Shown here piece after piece: positions 14,901 to 15,127 of a DNA stretch of 15,127 nucleotides (its first letter is position 1; every line of letters starts with the position of its first letter). Origin of the DNA: WVZL01 sp041862375. GTDB lineage: Bacteria; Acidobacteriota; Aminicenantia; Aminicenantales; Aminicenantaceae. The stretch is from contig JBGVTE010000101.1 of NCBI GenBank assembly GCA_041862375.1, positions 1 to 15,127 of the forward strand, given 5' to 3'. The position numbers and the translations under genes are program-made. The notes beneath the pieces were generated by a model. It saw nothing but the letters and a program-made list of their open reading frames with translations, made no database searches and was not told the DNA's origin.

Positions 14901-15055
14901 GTAGATCCTGTGGTTAATTCTTCTTTAGGTGTTTCAATGGTCTTGGTGGGAGAAGCTTGAATTTTATCAGGGGAAGGAAGTCTGGTACCGCACTCTTTAC
15001 AGTACTTTGAATCCGAGGGATTATCAAACTGACATTCAGGACATTTTGTTGCCAC
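11933..15055 (-). CDS. zinc-ribbon / Ser-Thr kinase / TM / TPR receptor-like protein
   Basis: 1040 residues. Order: zinc ribbon CPEC...CKEC (5-22); linker; protein kinase (57-315) with GKGGMG loop, Lys86, HRDLKPQN (178-185), DFG (198-200) and SPEQ activation-segment end; one transmembrane helix (about 346-367); then a FlgO/CsgG-like segment beginning IAVISFKNQTGD (383-394); and about ten TPRs (about 535-1030). The kinase should be cytosolic and the TPR part on the far side of the membrane. All catalytic residues are present, so it is expected to be active, phosphorylating Ser/Thr on unknown targets. The start codon is GTG (15055-15053), with a purine-rich but weak RBS. The tail is a close paralogue of the gene at 1-1583. 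It is transcribed from the promoter at 15081-15109 and followed by the photolyase gene. Confidence 0.93.
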   Translation of the reverse strand: MATKCPECQFDNPSDSKYCKECGTRLPSPDKIQASPTKTIETPKEELTTGSTLGGRYQIIEELGKGGMGRVYKAHDTEINEKIAIKLIKPEIAVDKKAIERFRNELKFTRKIRHKNVCQMYDLGKHEGAHYITMEYVPGEDLKNTIRRVGPVGAGKALSIARQVCEGLDEAHRLGVVHRDLKPQNIMVDREGNARIMDFGIARSLKTKGITGAGVMVGTPEYMSPEQVEGKEVDLRSDIYSLGVVLYEMVTGSVPFEGDTPFTIGVKQRSEIPKDPRELNSQVSSDLSRVILKCLEKDKDNRYQSAAEVCSELTNIEKGIPTTEREIPRRKPITSREITVTFGLKKLLIPALVFIALVILGVVIWRLIPQKEPVLAPKIENSIAVISFKNQTGDKAYDYLQEAIPNLLITNLENTGYLYVATWERMRDLLKQTGKEDTEIIDRDSGFELCRRGGIEAIVLGSFIKAGDMFATDVKILDVGTKKLLKSTSSKGRGVDSILETQIDDLSREISQGIGIARQKIKEANLQIADVTTTSMEAYNYFIRGRDDYEKFYWEEARKFLEKAIALDPNFVSAYLYLVHTFTRLGDTENANEALKKAKDLLRKATEKEKLYIEASYAYEIERNQEKYIRILNKLAEKFPKEKQVHYWLGYYYQGAGSINEAIEEYKKGLELDPDYGLFLNQLGYIYSQLREYEKAMEYFKRYASVSPGDANPFDSMGDMYFFMGRLDDAIVKYKEALEVEPDFLSKGKIGYMYALKENYSEALRWIEQHTAEASTPGIDADRYMWKGLYDFWLGRFKEALSNLQKATEIAESLGNKDWIALAQWVKGWMHYDRREFDLSRNAFDFDMEGLPQFTPFFKAVKNYSLGLVNLKEGEIESAKSRLSEIESFIPKGGFQKDWIRSRYDLLLGEVLLAEGSIRKAVTVCENISPSGMAPAPHFTDFIICYNVPFLKDVLARAYLKNGDLDKAIAEYEKLIIFDPDREGRFLIHPLYHYRLAKLFEKKDQKIKAIEHYKKFLDLWKDADPGIPEVEDAGKRLAVL

Positions 15056-15080
15056 TTTTTTCTCTTTCTAAAGCGACTTA

Positions 15081-15109
15081 AGGATAATTATTTAAGAAAG
15101 GAATGTCAA
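15081..15109 (-). promoter_or_regulatory. sigma70-type promoter of the kinase-TPR gene
   Basis: On the minus strand: a perfect -35 TTGACA (15109-15104), a 17-bp spacer, and -10 TATCCT (15086-15081). The GTG start is about 25 bp downstream. The other complete kinase gene has a promoter of the same design (TTGACT-17-TATCTT). Confidence 0.6.
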
Positions 15110-15127
15110 CTTGTGATATGTTCATTC

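Overview
The window looks like a moderately AT-rich bacterial chromosome. Two large receptor-style Ser/Thr kinases here start with a CPxC...CxEC zinc ribbon and a linker of the TxTxExPxExLTxGS type, and carry long TPR tails. That architecture is best known to me from Candidatus Aminicenantes (OP8) and related acidobacterial-type genomes. The lineage guess rests on this recognition alone and is an inference.

Layout, left to right. (1) Bases 1-1583 (+): the 3' part of a kinase-TPR gene whose start lies outside the window. (2) Bases 1659-2345 (+): a secreted amidohydrolase that loses family similarity at about base 2274. There it abuts, tail to tail, the equally truncated end of a reverse-strand gene for a FYVE-like double zinc finger with a Glu/Lys-rich linker. 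That gene is translationally coupled to a 72-residue coiled-coil gene (2699-2917, -). (3) Bases 2928-5017: a compact cassette that looks like a small tRNA-targeted integrative islet. Two same-orientation 44-bp copies of the 3' half of a tRNA gene (probably tRNA-Val) start in the anticodon loop and end at CCA. They bracket an AbiEi/AbiEii toxin-antitoxin operon. Each tRNA half is preceded, at 120-128 bp, by tandem 12-bp repeats like integrase arm sites. No integrase gene is present. (4) Bases 5018-5308: decayed 3' tail of another kinase-TPR paralogue. (5) Bases 5309-9238 (-): a 1309-residue protein with zinc ribbon, non-RD Ser/Thr kinase, STAND-type AAA ATPase and TPR-like tail. Its first 65-70 residues resemble the local kinase family, while the kinase-AAA body is much more GC-rich, suggesting a chimera. 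(6) Bases 9290-10550: mostly gene remnants around one intact small gene, a dodecin (10045-10248, +). (7) Bases 10523-11869 (-): class II CPD photolyase. (8) Bases 11933-15055 (-): a complete 1040-residue zinc ribbon / kinase / TM / FlgO-CsgG-like / TPR protein with a GTG start and a good sigma70-type promoter just upstream.

The two complete kinases are probably signalling hubs that use their TPR tails as partner-docking surfaces. The AbiE pair is a type IV toxin-antitoxin/abortive-infection module. Dodecin (flavin storage) and the FAD-dependent photolyase share flavin chemistry, but they lie on opposite strands with debris between them, so no operon is implied. The strongest candidate for something not yet described is the integrase-less AbiE islet between tRNA half-genes with arm-like repeats, next to a disrupted FYVE-like/coiled-coil operon that would belong to a neighbouring element of the same type.
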